This document shows, piece after piece, positions 8,608-18,800 of a DNA stretch of 64,000 nt (the first letter of the stretch is position 1; each line of letters starts with the position of its first letter). Source of the DNA: an uncultured Acetatifactor sp. (GTDB taxonomy: Bacteria > Bacillota > Clostridia > Lachnospirales > Lachnospiraceae); assembly GCA_947624245.1 (NCBI GenBank), contig CANQJL010000006.1, positions 1 to 64,000 of the forward strand, written 5' to 3'. The notes beneath the pieces were generated by a model. That model saw only the letters and a program-made list of their open reading frames with translations, was not told where the DNA came from and did not search any database. Both the position numbers and the translations under genes were made by a program.

Positions 8608-9546
8608 ATGGCATATGATCTGAACAAAAAAATGGTGATTGGGGTGTCTTCCAGAGCCCTGTTCGATCTGACTGTGGAAAACGAGATCTTTGAAAAGCAG
8701 GGCGTTGAGGCCTATTGCAGCTATCAGATAGAGCATGAGCAGGATATCCTGAAGCCGGGTCCCGGCTTTCAGCTGATCAAGTCCCTGCTGCGCCTGAACG
8801 ACCGCAATGAGGGAAAGAATCTGGTGGAGGTCATTGTCATGTCCCACAACAGTCCCGATACCTCTCTGCGCGTCTTCAACGCCATCGAGCATTACGGACT
8901 GCCCATTACTCGGGCGGTTCTTGCCAGCGGCGCCTCTCTGGCCCCGTATCTTGCAGCCTTCCATACGGATCTGTTCCTGTCGGCCTACGAGGACGATGTG
9001 CAGTGTGCGATAGACAGCGGCATTGCGGCGGGGATCATATATACCGAGCGCACGGCGCAGGTGATTCCCATGCCTACGTCTCAGATCAGGATAGCCTTTG
9101 ACGGTGATGCCGTGCTGTTTGCCGATGAGTCGGAGCTGATCTTCAAGGAGAAAGGTCTTGATGCGTTCGAGGAGAACGAGCGGGTTCATGCCCGCGAGCC
9201 GTTAGCGGAGGGGCCCTTTGCCAACTTCCTGAAAAAGCTGTCCGATCTGCAGCGGGAGCTGGGCGTAGAGAACTGCCCCATCAGGACGGCTCTTGTGACC
9301 TCCCGCAGCGCCCCTGCACACGAGCGGGTCATACGCACCCTGCGGGCGTGGAATGTGCGGGTCGATGAGGCCTTCTTTCTCGGCGGCTTGGAGAAGAAAG
9401 ATGTGCTGAAGGCCTTCGGGGCCCAGATATTCTTTGACGATCAGTCGGTTCATACCATGAGCGCCGCGCAGGAGGTTCCGGCGGCCAGAGTTCCCTACAG
9501 CAGCGCAGGCGGAATGCATCATTTTCAAAAGGCCGCGGAGGGTTAA
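8608..9546 (+). CDS. cytosolic 5'-nucleotidase family protein
   Basis: 312 residues resembling the 5'-nucleotidase family of eukaryotic cN-I type (Pfam 5-nucleotidase): VIGVSSRALFDL near the start, VIVMSHNSPDTSLRVFNAIEHYGL, IRIAFDGDAVLFADESE (HAD-like DGD motif, about residues 171-187), ALVTSRSAPAHERVIRTLR and FFDDQSVH. Expected to remove phosphate from nucleoside monophosphates in the cytoplasm. A GGAAGGGAG ribosome site precedes ATG 8608. The ~150 bases upstream hold no clear feature. Confidence 0.87.
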   Translation: MAYDLNKKMVIGVSSRALFDLTVENEIFEKQGVEAYCSYQIEHEQDILKPGPGFQLIKSLLRLNDRNEGKNLVEVIVMSHNSPDTSLRVFNAIEHYGLPITRAVLASGASLAPYLAAFHTDLFLSAYEDDVQCAIDSGIAAGIIYTERTAQVIPMPTSQIRIAFDGDAVLFADESELIFKEKGLDAFEENERVHAREPLAEGPFANFLKKLSDLQRELGVENCPIRTALVTSRSAPAHERVIRTLRAWNVRVDEAFFLGGLEKKDVLKAFGAQIFFDDQSVHTMSAAQEVPAARVPYSSAGGMHHFQKAAEG

Positions 9547-9582
9547 GCGCGGCAGGGAAAAGCGGAGGAATAAGAGAAAGGA

Positions 9583-11424
9583 ATGGATTACCGGAATATT
9601 ACCCAGGGACGTTTTCTGGAACGGCCCAACCGTTTTACAGCCAGAGTGGAGCTTGTCGGACGGATCGAGACGGTTCATGTGAAGAACACGGGAAGGTGCA
9701 GGGAGCTGCTGGTTCCGGGGGCGAGGGTCTACATGGAAAAGAGCGGCAATCCGGACCGCACGACGGCCTACGATCTGGTGGCGGTGGAAAAGGGCGGGCG
9801 CCTGATCAATATGGATTCGCAGGCGCCCAACAAGGCCGTGGAGGAGTGGCTGCGGGCGGGCGGGCTCTTGGCGGACATACGCCTGGTGCGCCCCGAGACA
9901 AAATACGGTAATTCCCGCTTTGACTTTTACGCGGAGACGGAGAAAGAAAAGATATTCATAGAGGTGAAGGGCGTCACGCTGGAGGAGGACGGCGTGGTGC
10001 GCTTTCCGGACGCGCCTTCGGACAGGGCGGTAAAGCACGTGGAGGAACTGATCGCGGCAAAGCGGGACGGCTACCGCGTTTTTGTGTTATTTGTGATCCA
10101 GATGGAAGGGGTCAGATATTTTACGCCCAACCGCCGTATGCATCCGGAGTTTGCGGAAGCCCTGTGCCGCGCATACGAAGAAGGAGTGGAAATATTGGCC
10201 TTCGACTGCAGGGTACGACCGGATTCCATGGTCATCGGCAGTCCGGTGGCCGTGATGCTGCAGGAGGACGGCGTCTTGAAAAAAGATTCAGCTTATGTTA
10301 AGAAAACCTTAAGCTTAGATATCCTTTCAGCCATTCAAAAACCGCTTCTGATGTGGTATGATAAGAACAGACGGATACTTCCGTGGAGAGAGGACCCTGC
10401 GCCCTACAGAGTATGGGTCTCCGAGATTATGCTGCAGCAGACGCGGGTGGAAGCTGTCAAGCCTTACTTTGAGCGGTTCATGAGCGCTCTGCCGGATATA
10501 AAGGCTCTGGCCCAGGCGCCGGAGGAGCAGCTGTTAAAGCTCTGGGAAGGGCTGGGCTACTATAACAGAGTGCGCAATCTGCAGCGGGCGGCCGGACAGA
10601 TCATGGCGTCTTATGCAGGGAAAATGCCGGATACCTATGAGGAGCTGATAAAGCTCAAAGGGATAGGCAGCTATACTGCGGGCGCCGTGGCGTCGATTGC
10701 CTACGGGCGCGCCGTGCCGGCTGTGGACGGCAACGTGCTGCGGGTGGTGTCAAGGCTCAGAGCGGACGACCGGCTGATCACAGACGGAAAAGTAAGGGCG
10801 TCTGTGGAGCGGGATCTGGCGGAGACGATGCCGACGGACCGTCCGGGGGATTTTAATCAGGCGATGATGGAATTGGGAGCCTGCATCTGTATTCCCAACG
10901 GGAAGCCGCTGTGTGAGGACTGTCCCCTGAACCTGATATGCATGGCGCACAGGCAAGGAAGAGAGACGGAATTTCCGCGCAAGGCGGGCAAGAAAGCGAA
11001 GCGTATTGAGGACAAGACGGTACTCGTCATTCGCGATCAGAACAGAGCCGTCATCAGAAAGCGGCCGGCGGGCGGACTGCTGGGGGGTATGTACGAGTTT
11101 CCCACCCTTGCGGGCTTTTGCACCGCGGAAGAGGTGACGAAGTACCTTGCAGCCAACGGCATCAAGGTGCTGCGCATACAGCCGCTGGACGACGCAAAGC
11201 ATATTTTTACCCACAGGGAATGGCACATGAAAGGGTATATGATCCGAGTGGACGAGCTGGAGAAGGGCGCTCCCGGGAAGGACGTCCGTGACTGGATCTA
11301 TATCGAGCCGGAAGAGACCCGGGAAAAGTATCCGATTCCTTCAGCCTTCGGAGCATATACAAAGTATCTGAAGATCCGGCTGGGTAAGGAGAGATACAGT
11401 GAGAGGGAGGACGAAACAGATTGA
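9583..11424 (+). CDS. mutY: SfsA-MutY fusion: DNA/RNA nuclease-like SfsA joined to A/G-specific adenine glycosylase
   Basis: A single uninterrupted 613-codon frame. Residues about 1-232 are a complete SfsA (FTARVELVGRIETVHVKNTGR, NSRFDFYAETEKEKIFIEVKG, FPDAPSDRAVKHVEEL). After a short linker, residues about 246-600 are a complete MutY: SEIMLQQTRV (catalytic Glu), LKGIGSYTAGAVASIA hairpin-helix-hairpin, VDGNV (catalytic Asp), iron-sulphur cysteines C-x7-C-x2-C-x5-C, and a NUDIX-like end (GGLLGGMYEFPTL). MutY removes adenine opposite 8-oxoguanine; SfsA binds DNA and has been described as a nuclease. The GT2 gene overlaps its stop by four bases. Confidence 0.93.
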   Translation: MDYRNITQGRFLERPNRFTARVELVGRIETVHVKNTGRCRELLVPGARVYMEKSGNPDRTTAYDLVAVEKGGRLINMDSQAPNKAVEEWLRAGGLLADIRLVRPETKYGNSRFDFYAETEKEKIFIEVKGVTLEEDGVVRFPDAPSDRAVKHVEELIAAKRDGYRVFVLFVIQMEGVRYFTPNRRMHPEFAEALCRAYEEGVEILAFDCRVRPDSMVIGSPVAVMLQEDGVLKKDSAYVKKTLSLDILSAIQKPLLMWYDKNRRILPWREDPAPYRVWVSEIMLQQTRVEAVKPYFERFMSALPDIKALAQAPEEQLLKLWEGLGYYNRVRNLQRAAGQIMASYAGKMPDTYEELIKLKGIGSYTAGAVASIAYGRAVPAVDGNVLRVVSRLRADDRLITDGKVRASVERDLAETMPTDRPGDFNQAMMELGACICIPNGKPLCEDCPLNLICMAHRQGRETEFPRKAGKKAKRIEDKTVLVIRDQNRAVIRKRPAGGLLGGMYEFPTLAGFCTAEEVTKYLAANGIKVLRIQPLDDAKHIFTHREWHMKGYMIRVDELEKGAPGKDVRDWIYIEPEETREKYPIPSAFGAYTKYLKIRLGKERYSEREDETD

Positions 11425-12449
11425 AACTTTTATCAGTGGCAGTTCCATGCTATAATTCCGAACCGTATATGCAAAAATGCATTGATTCGCTGCTTACGGG
11501 CGGCGAAGATGTGGAGATCATCATTGTGGACGACGGCTCTAAGAAGGACCGCACGCCTCAGATCGCAGACGAGTATGCGGCGAAGTACCCCGGCATTGTG
11601 CGCGTGGTACACAAAGAGAACGGCGGTCATGGCTCCGCTGTGAACGCGGGAATCGCCGCGGCTACCGGCCTCTATTTCAAGGTGGTGGACAGCGACGACT
11701 GGGTGAAGGAGGACGCGTATCTCAAGGTGCTGGATACCCTGCGGGAGCTGGCGGGGGGCGATCGGGTGCTGGATATGCTCATCTGCAATTATGTCTACGA
11801 GAAGGAGGGCGAGAGGCGAAAGAAGGTCATTCACTATCGGCACACCCTTCCGGCAGATGAAATGTTCACATGGGACGACTGCCATCATTTCCACAAGGGG
11901 CATTACATTCTGATGCACTCCGTGATCTTTCGGACGAAGCTGCTGCGAACATGCGGGCTGAAGCTTCCGGAGCACACCTTCTATGTGGATAATATCTACG
12001 TGTTTGAACCGCTTCCTTACGTGAAGAACATGTATTACATGGACGTGAACCTGTACCGCTACTACATCGGCAGAGACGATCAGTCGGTGAACGAAGATGT
12101 CATGATATCGCGGATCGACCAGCAGCTTAAGGTCAACAAGATCATGATAGACTATCTGGTGGATAAGAAGCAGGAAATCTTAAAGAACAAGCGCAGGTAT
12201 CAATATATGCGCAATTATCTGGAGATCATCACCACGGTGTCCTCCGTGCTGCTGATCCGCTCCGGCACCGAGGAGAATCTGGAAAAGAAGAGAGAGCTGT
12301 GGGATTACCTGAAGGAGAAGGACAGAAGGCTCTTTGCGTGGATGCGCAGCGGTCTTATGGGAGGCACCATGAATCTGCCCGGACGGGGGGGCCGTCAGAT
12401 TTCGGTGAGGGCCTACAAGATCTGTCAGAAAATATTTAAGTTCAACTGA
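11421..12449 (+). CDS. family 2 glycosyltransferase
   Basis: 342 residues starting at TTG 11421, overlapping the mutY stop (TTGA) with a GGGAGGA ribosome site upstream. GT-A fold signs: LLSVAVPCYNSEPYMQKCIDSLL, EIIIVDDGSKKDRT, NGGHGSAVNAGI and the metal-binding KVVDSDDWV (about residue 90). The C-terminal third is helical and ends with a basic tail, without clear membrane helices. Probably transfers a sugar to a cell-surface polymer or lipid; donor and acceptor cannot be told. Confidence 0.88.
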   Translation: MKLLSVAVPCYNSEPYMQKCIDSLLTGGEDVEIIIVDDGSKKDRTPQIADEYAAKYPGIVRVVHKENGGHGSAVNAGIAAATGLYFKVVDSDDWVKEDAYLKVLDTLRELAGGDRVLDMLICNYVYEKEGERRKKVIHYRHTLPADEMFTWDDCHHFHKGHYILMHSVIFRTKLLRTCGLKLPEHTFYVDNIYVFEPLPYVKNMYYMDVNLYRYYIGRDDQSVNEDVMISRIDQQLKVNKIMIDYLVDKKQEILKNKRRYQYMRNYLEIITTVSSVLLIRSGTEENLEKKRELWDYLKEKDRRLFAWMRSGLMGGTMNLPGRGGRQISVRAYKICQKIFKFN

Positions 12450-12489
12450 GGATTCCGGACTTCGCAGTTCGCTGCAATCACCACAGGAA

Positions 12490-12524
12490 AACGCCTCGGA
12501 CTCAATCGGTCCGAGGCGTTTACT
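12490..12524. terminator. bidirectional terminator between the GT2 gene and the PAP2 gene
   Basis: AACGCCTCGGAC (12490-12501) pairs perfectly with GTCCGAGGCGTT (12509-12520). T-rich sequence follows on both strands, so it can end the plus-strand GT2 transcript and the minus-strand PAP2 transcript. Confidence 0.8.
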
Positions 12525-12590
12525 TTGTTTCGGTATTTATGGTATTTGCAGCATTTGTGATATTTGCAGTATCCGCGGCGTTTACGGTAT

Positions 12591-13271
12591 TTACGACGCC
12601 GCGTGTTTTCTGCGCAGGGCGGGGACAAGAATCCATTCCGTCTTATATACCAGCACATACATCACGGCGCCCATCAAAAGCCCCGTCATGACATCAAAGA
12701 CGGAGTGCTGTTTTAAGAACACGGTGGACAGAATGATAGACACCGTAAGCACAAGGGCGCCGAGCCGGATTCCCTTTTTTGCGGTCAGCTCTTTGCAGTG
12801 CATCACTGCAAAGTAAGCGCCCAGAGAATTGTACACGTGGATACTCGGCCACAGGTTGGTAGGGGTGTCCGTTCTCCAAAGCATCGCTACAAGATCGGAG
12901 AAGACGTTGTCCCTAGGCAGCACCGCCGGTCTTAGGTGGTGGCCGTTGGGCCACAGGGTGGAGACGATCAGAAAGATCGTCATGCCGGTCATCAGGAAGA
13001 CGCAGCTTCTGTAGTACTCCTGTTTGTTTTTAAATACCAGATAGGTGACCACGCCGGCAACATAGACGAACCACAGAAGGTAGGGGACAATGAACGCCTC
13101 GCAGAAAGGAATGTAGTCGTCCAGCTTCATATGTATCAAACGATACGTTGTCACATTTTTCTCCAGGCAGGAGAACCAGATCATATAGACGACCATGTAC
13201 GCCAGCATTGCGGCGGCGTGCTTATACTGTGCGGCGAATCCTATCCATTTTTTTGTCAGCTTCTTCATCAC
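12591..13271 (-). CDS. PAP2-family membrane phosphatase
   Basis: 226 residues with about six hydrophobic segments. The conserved PAP2 sites are WPSIHVYNSLG (the Ser-x-His motif) and FLKQHSVFDVMTG (last motif with His and Asp), both on the outer side. The first motif is not the classic KxxxxxxRP, so the family variant is divergent. Likely dephosphorylates a phosphatidate or isoprenoid pyrophosphate. The downstream ~70 bases are repetitive TTTGCAGTATT-like sequence before the shared terminator. It lies in the same orientation as the lipid kinase gene, fitting lipid metabolism. Confidence 0.83.
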   Translation of the reverse strand: MMKKLTKKWIGFAAQYKHAAAMLAYMVVYMIWFSCLEKNVTTYRLIHMKLDDYIPFCEAFIVPYLLWFVYVAGVVTYLVFKNKQEYYRSCVFLMTGMTIFLIVSTLWPNGHHLRPAVLPRDNVFSDLVAMLWRTDTPTNLWPSIHVYNSLGAYFAVMHCKELTAKKGIRLGALVLTVSIILSTVFLKQHSVFDVMTGLLMGAVMYVLVYKTEWILVPALRRKHAAS

Positions 13272-13438
13272 AAACCGAACCTTTCAAAACTTTTCCGATT
13301 TCCTCTTTTACAGAATCTTTGCTCCGACAATTTCAGCCAAAAACAACTGCGGCTCGTTTGTCCGATACCTATAGTATAGTCTGTAATCGCAAAAATTCAA
13401 CCCTGTTTTTACGCAATTAAACAAATATTTAGAAATAC

Positions 13439-14380
13439 TTAAGGTTTCACATCGGGACGAATGATCTGCAGGGCGTGGTGCATACAGGACACGGTGATTT
13501 TGCAGGTCTTTCGGGAGACCTCGCCGTCGGTATGCGCCCAGAGAGGCGCTCCGGTCTCCAGCACGAACTGCCTGGTCCTGTAGGGGGTGACGCCCTTAAA
13601 GCGGTAATGCTTTCCCACGAATGCGGTGGGAAGCGCGAACAGAATGAGCGGCTTGGGTATGTCGCCCACGGCGCACAGATCCAGATAGCCGTCCCCGTCG
13701 TCCGCGTCGGGACAGAATTTGAACCCGCCGCCCTCAAAGCGGTGGATCATTCCCGCGGTAAAAAGCATATTTCCGATGTCCACGGTCTGATCGTTGTCCA
13801 GAGTCAGTCTGCCGGACACGGCTTTGGCGGTGAACAGCTGCTTCAGTGCAATGCCGAGATAGGTCAGCTTTCCCAGCCCGAGCCGATTCAGCGCGGATTT
13901 GATCTGAGAGCGCTGCGCTTCCTCGCAGACAGCGGCGTCATAGCCCAGCCCGCAGCTGACACAGAAACGCTGGCTCGTGCCGTCGGTATATGTGATCACG
14001 CCCACGTCCATGGGGTGCGGACGGCCTGTGTGCAGGATCAGGTCCAGGGCCGCCATGGGCGAGGACGGAATGCCCAGATCTCTGGCGAGATCGTTGCTGG
14101 AACCGGTGGGAATATAGCCGACAACGGCGTCGCCGGTCTCGGGGATTCCCTGCACCACCTCATTCATGGTGCCGTCCCCGCCCAGCACGATCAGAGATAC
14201 CGATTCGCCCGAAGCCTTGGAGAAAATATTTCGCACAGTCTTGGCGGCGTCTCCGCTCTTTTTGGAGAAATGGCATTTGTAGGCGATGCCTTCAGCTTGC
14301 AGAGCGGGCTTTATCTTCTTTTTCCATATCCGCATTCCCCTGCCGGAGCGGGAAGCGGGGTTGACGATAATGTGGTACAT
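13439..14380 (-). CDS. diacylglycerol/lipid kinase family protein
   Basis: 313 residues. The DAGK catalytic domain is evident: YHIIVNPASRSGRG at the start, LIVLGGDGTMNEVVQGI near residue 75 (the GGDGT nucleotide site), YIPTGSSNDLARDLGIP. The C-terminal half matches YegS/BmrU-type lipid kinases. It phosphorylates diacylglycerol or another lipid. A minus-strand promoter (TTGACC, 17-base spacer, TATACT) lies at 14452-14480. Confidence 0.93.
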   Translation of the reverse strand: MYHIIVNPASRSGRGMRIWKKKIKPALQAEGIAYKCHFSKKSGDAAKTVRNIFSKASGESVSLIVLGGDGTMNEVVQGIPETGDAVVGYIPTGSSNDLARDLGIPSSPMAALDLILHTGRPHPMDVGVITYTDGTSQRFCVSCGLGYDAAVCEEAQRSQIKSALNRLGLGKLTYLGIALKQLFTAKAVSGRLTLDNDQTVDIGNMLFTAGMIHRFEGGGFKFCPDADDGDGYLDLCAVGDIPKPLILFALPTAFVGKHYRFKGVTPYRTRQFVLETGAPLWAHTDGEVSRKTCKITVSCMHHALQIIRPDVKP

Positions 14381-14451
14381 GAGATGACTCCTTCATTTTA
14401 TCCTTCGCGGCCCGGACAGCTGCACGGGTCGTATATGAATCGCCTGAAATC

Positions 14452-14480
14452 AGTATAGCGCGTTGTCCTCCGGCGGTCAA
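14452..14480 (-). promoter_or_regulatory. promoter of the lipid kinase gene
   Basis: Read on the minus strand: TTGACC at 14480-14475, 17-base spacer, TATACT at 14457-14452; about 72 bases to the start codon. Confidence 0.75.
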
Positions 14481-14528
14481 TGATTTCGAGTGCCGCCGCC
14501 GCGAAAACAAGTTGATGGGCGTTTTTTA

Positions 14529-14557
14529 TTGCCCGTCCATTTTTTTTATGTTATAAT
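14529..14557 (+). promoter_or_regulatory. promoter of carAB, next to a hairpin
   Basis: TTGCCC 14529-14534, 17-base spacer, TATAAT 14552-14557. A 7-bp hairpin (GATGGGC...GCCCGTC) with a following T run overlaps the -35 region, so it is more likely a terminator of upstream transcription or chance than an attenuator of carAB. No PyrR-type leader was recognised in the 80-base untranslated region. Confidence 0.55.
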
Positions 14558-14640
14558 GTCGCAGGAGAAAAATAACCGCAGAAGACAACGGCTGAAAAAC
14601 AACCGCGGGAAACGACTGCTAAGGAGGCAGGGCGAGGAAG

Positions 14641-15837
14641 ATGAAAGCGTTTTTGATTTTAGAGGACGGCACCGTGTTTGAGGGAACGCACATCGGAGCT
14701 GTCAAAGAAGTGATCAGTGAGATCGTGTTCAACACGTCCATGGCGGGGTATCTGGAGGTGCTCACCGACCCTTCCTACGCGGGACAGGCAGTGTGCATGA
14801 CGTATCCCCTCATCGGCAATTACGGCATCTGCAAAGATGACATGGAATCCTTAAGACCCTGGCCGGACGGCTTCATCGTGCGGGAGCTCTCCCGTATTCC
14901 CAGCAATTTCAGAAACGATATCTCCATACAGCAGTTCCTGGAAGAGAACGGCGTGCCCGGCATCGCAGGCATCGACACCAGAGCCCTGACCAAGATCCTT
15001 CGGGAGAAGGGCACCATGAACGGCATGATAACTACCGATGAAAACTATGATACGGAGCGGATTCTGCCCGCGCTGAAAGCGTATACCACGGGCAAGGTGG
15101 TGGAGAAGGTCACCTGCCGCGAAAAGTTCCCGGTGCAGCCGACCACAGACCTGAAACAGAACGGCCCGCTTTCCGGAGCGGCCCGGTTTGATAGAACGGC
15201 CTATGAAAACGGCGTGCGGGAACAGAGACCTTCGCTTGTGAAGAAATTAAACGGCGCGGGATTAAAGGTCGCGCTGCTGGATCTGGGAGCAAAGGGAAAT
15301 ATCGCCCGCTCTCTTGCGCAGCGCGGGTGCAGCGTGACGGTCTATCCGGCTCTGACCAAGGCGGAAGAGATCATTGCGGATCGGCCGGACGGAATCATGC
15401 TGAGCAACGGCCCCGGAGATCCCAAGGAATGCGGCGCGATCATTGAAGAGATCAAAAAGCTGTACGATACGGAGATCCCGATCTTTGCCATCTGTCTGGG
15501 ACATCAGCTCATGGCCCTTGCCACGGGGGCGGATACGCATAAGATGAAGTACGGCCATCGGGGCGGCAATCATCCCGTGAAGGACTTAAAGACCGGCAGA
15601 GTGTATATATCCTCGCAGAATCACGGCTATGTGGTGGACACGGACCGGCTGGACGAGAAGATCGCCGTGCCTGCCTTTGTCAATGTAAACGACGGCACCA
15701 ACGAGGGTCTGGCCTATACCGGCAAGAATATTTTTACGGTGCAGTTCCATCCGGAGGCCTGTCCGGGACCCCAGGATTCCGGATACCTGTTCGACCGCTT
15801 TATCGCCATGATGAAAGGAGAGAACCGCAATGCCTAA
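14641..15837 (+). CDS. carA: carbamoyl-phosphate synthase small subunit
   Basis: Supplies ammonia from glutamine to CarB for arginine and pyrimidine synthesis. The N-terminal domain (MKAFLILEDGTVFEGTHIGA, FNTSMAGYLEVLTDPSYAGQ) is followed by a class I glutamine amidotransferase with FAICLGHQL (nucleophilic Cys, about residue 285) and VQFHPEACPGP (His/Glu). At 398 residues it is some 35 longer than usual, owing to an insertion around residues 170-205 between the two domains. The last eight bases overlap carB. Confidence 0.96.
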   Translation: MKAFLILEDGTVFEGTHIGAVKEVISEIVFNTSMAGYLEVLTDPSYAGQAVCMTYPLIGNYGICKDDMESLRPWPDGFIVRELSRIPSNFRNDISIQQFLEENGVPGIAGIDTRALTKILREKGTMNGMITTDENYDTERILPALKAYTTGKVVEKVTCREKFPVQPTTDLKQNGPLSGAARFDRTAYENGVREQRPSLVKKLNGAGLKVALLDLGAKGNIARSLAQRGCSVTVYPALTKAEEIIADRPDGIMLSNGPGDPKECGAIIEEIKKLYDTEIPIFAICLGHQLMALATGADTHKMKYGHRGGNHPVKDLKTGRVYISSQNHGYVVDTDRLDEKIAVPAFVNVNDGTNEGLAYTGKNIFTVQFHPEACPGPQDSGYLFDRFIAMMKGENRNA

Positions 15838-18800
15838 GAATCCGGAAGTAAAACGTGTCATGGTCATCGGCTCCGGCCCCATCGTCATCGGACAGGCGGC
15901 GGAGTTCGATTATGCGGGGACCCAGGCCTGCCGCTCTCTGAAGGAGGAGGGCGTGGAGGTGATTCTGGTCAATTCCAACCCTGCGACCATCATGACCGAC
16001 AAGGATATCGCTGACAAGGTCTATATAGAGCCCCTCACCGTCAAGGTGCTGGAGCAGATCATAGAGAAGGAAAAGCCGGACAGCATTCTGCCCACTCTGG
16101 GCGGACAGGCGGGCCTGAATCTTGGCATGGAGCTGGAGGAGTCGGGCTTTTTGGCCTCCCACGGCGTAAAGCTGCTGGGGACCACGGCCGCCACCATTCG
16201 GAACGCCGAGGGCCGTCAGGAGTTCAAGGACCTGATGGAGCGCATCGGAGAGCCCTGTGCGGCTTCCAAGGTGGTGGAGACGGTGGAGGACGGCGTTGCG
16301 TTCACCAACACCATCGGTTATCCCGTAGTGCTTCGACCCGCTTATACCCTGGGCGGCTCCGGCGGCGGCATCGCCCACAATCTGACGGAGCTGGAGGAGA
16401 TACTGGAGAACGGTCTGCGTCTTTCCCGTGTGGGACAGGTGCTGGTGGAGCGCTGTATCGCGGGCTGGAAGGAGATCGAGTACGAGGTGATGCGCGACAG
16501 CGCGGGAAACTGCATCACGGTCTGCAACATGGAGAACATTGATCCGGTGGGAGTGCACACCGGCGACAGCATCGTGGTGGCTCCTTCCCAGACCTTGAGC
16601 GACAAGGAATACCAGATGCTTCGGACCTCCGCCCTGAACATTATCAATGAGCTACAGATCACAGGCGGCTGCAACGTGCAGTTCGCGCTGCATCCCACCA
16701 GCTTTGAGTACTGTGTCATCGAGGTCAATCCCCGAGTGAGCCGTTCCTCCGCGCTGGCCAGCAAGGCGACGGGGTATCCGATCGCTAAAGTGGCGGCGAA
16801 GATCGCCTTGGGCTACACGCTGGATGAGATCAGGAACGCCATCACGAAGAAGACTTACGCAAGCTTTGAGCCCACGCTGGACTACTGCGTGGTAAAGATT
16901 CCCAGACTGCCCTTTGACAAATTCATCACGGCAAAGCGCACGCTGACCACCCAGATGAAAGCCACCGGCGAGGTCATGAGCATCTGCAGCAACTTTGAGG
17001 GCGCGCTGATGAAGGCGATCCGCTCGTTGGAGCAGCATGTGGACTGCCTGCTGGACTACGATTTCAGCGCTCTGTCCAAGGAGGAGCTGAAAGAGAGACT
17101 GCACATCGTGGACGATCAGAGGATATGGGTCATCGCCGAGGCAGTGCGAAAGGGCGTGAGCCTTGAGGAGATCCACGACATTACCATGATCGATCTGTGG
17201 TTCATCGACAAGATAGCCGTCTTGGTGGAGATGGAGCAGGCGCTCAGGACGAAGGAGCTGACCACAGAGCTTTTAAGAGAGGCAAAGCGCATAGAATTTC
17301 CGGACAATGTGATCGCAAGGCTCACAGGGAAGAGTCAGGCCGAGATCAAGGCGCTGCGCTATGAGAACGGCATTCGCGCCGTCTACAAGATGGTGGACAC
17401 CTGCGCGGCGGAGTTCGCGGCTTCCACGCCCTATTACTATTCCGTTTACGGCGGGGAGAATGAGGCTGTGGAGACGAAGGACCGCAAGAAAGTGCTGGTG
17501 CTGGGCTCCGGCCCGATCCGCATCGGGCAGGGCATTGAGTTCGACTATTGCTCCGTACATGCCACCTGGGCGTTCTCGAAGGCGGGCTACGAGACCGTCA
17601 TAATCAACAATAATCCGGAGACGGTGAGCACCGACTTCGATATCGCGGATAAGCTGTACTTTGAGCCGTTGACGCCCGAAGATGTGGAGTCCATTGTGGA
17701 CATAGAAAAACCCGACGGAGCCGTGGTGCAGTTCGGCGGTCAGACCGCCATCAAGCTCACGGAGAGCCTGATGAAGATGGGCGTACCCATTCTCGGGACC
17801 AAGGCCGAGGACGTGGACGCCGCAGAGGACAGAGAACTGTTCGACAAGATACTGGAGGAGACCGGTATACCACGCGCGGCGGGCGGCACCGTCTACACCG
17901 CGGAGGAGGCTAAGGCCGTGGCGAACCGCTTGGGCTACCCCGTGCTTGTGAGACCCTCCTATGTGCTGGGCGGTCAGGGAATGCAGATCGCCATCTCCGA
18001 TCAGGAGATCGAGGAGTTCATGGCGATCATCAACCGCATTGCTCAGGATCACCCTATTCTGGTGGACAAGTATCTTCAGGGAAAAGAGGTCGAGGTAGAT
18101 GCCGTCTGCGACGGCACGGATATTTTGATTCCCGGCATCATGGAGCACATCGAGCGCACCGGCGTGCACTCCGGCGACAGCATCTCCGTGTACCCCGCGC
18201 CTACCATCGGTCCCAAGGTCAAGGAGAAAATTGCCGAGTATACGCGACGTCTTGCAAAGGCGCTGCATGTAAAGGGCCTGATCAATATACAGTTCATCGC
18301 CATCGGCGAAGATGTGTATGTGATCGAGGTGAATCCCCGTTCCTCCAGAACGGTGCCCTATATCAGCAAGGTGACGGGCATTCCCATCGTGGATCTCGCC
18401 ACAGAGGTCATTATCGGAAAGACCATCAGGGAGCTTGGCTATGAGCCGGGACTGCAGCCTGAGGCAGAGTACTACGCCGTCAAGATGCCCGTGTTCTCCT
18501 TTGAGAAGATCCGAGGCGCGGAGATCAGCCTCGGCCCAGAGATGAAGTCTACCGGCGAGTGCCTCGGCATTGCAAAGGACTTTAACGAGGCGCTCTATAA
18601 GGCGTTTCTCGGAGCGGGTGTGAACCTGCCAAAATACAAGAATATGATCATCACCGTGAAGGACGCGGACAAGGGTGAGGCCATCGAGATCGGCCGGCGC
18701 TTCGAGAAGCTGGGCTACACGATCTACGCCACCCGCAGTACGGCTTTGGCGCTGAATGAGGCCGGAGTAAAGGCGAGAAAGGTAAACAAGATTTCTCAGG

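Noticed and set aside
14513..14550. Attenuator of carAB
   Set aside because: The hairpin with T run overlaps the promoter's -35 and spacer rather than lying in the transcript, so it cannot attenuate transcription from that promoter.
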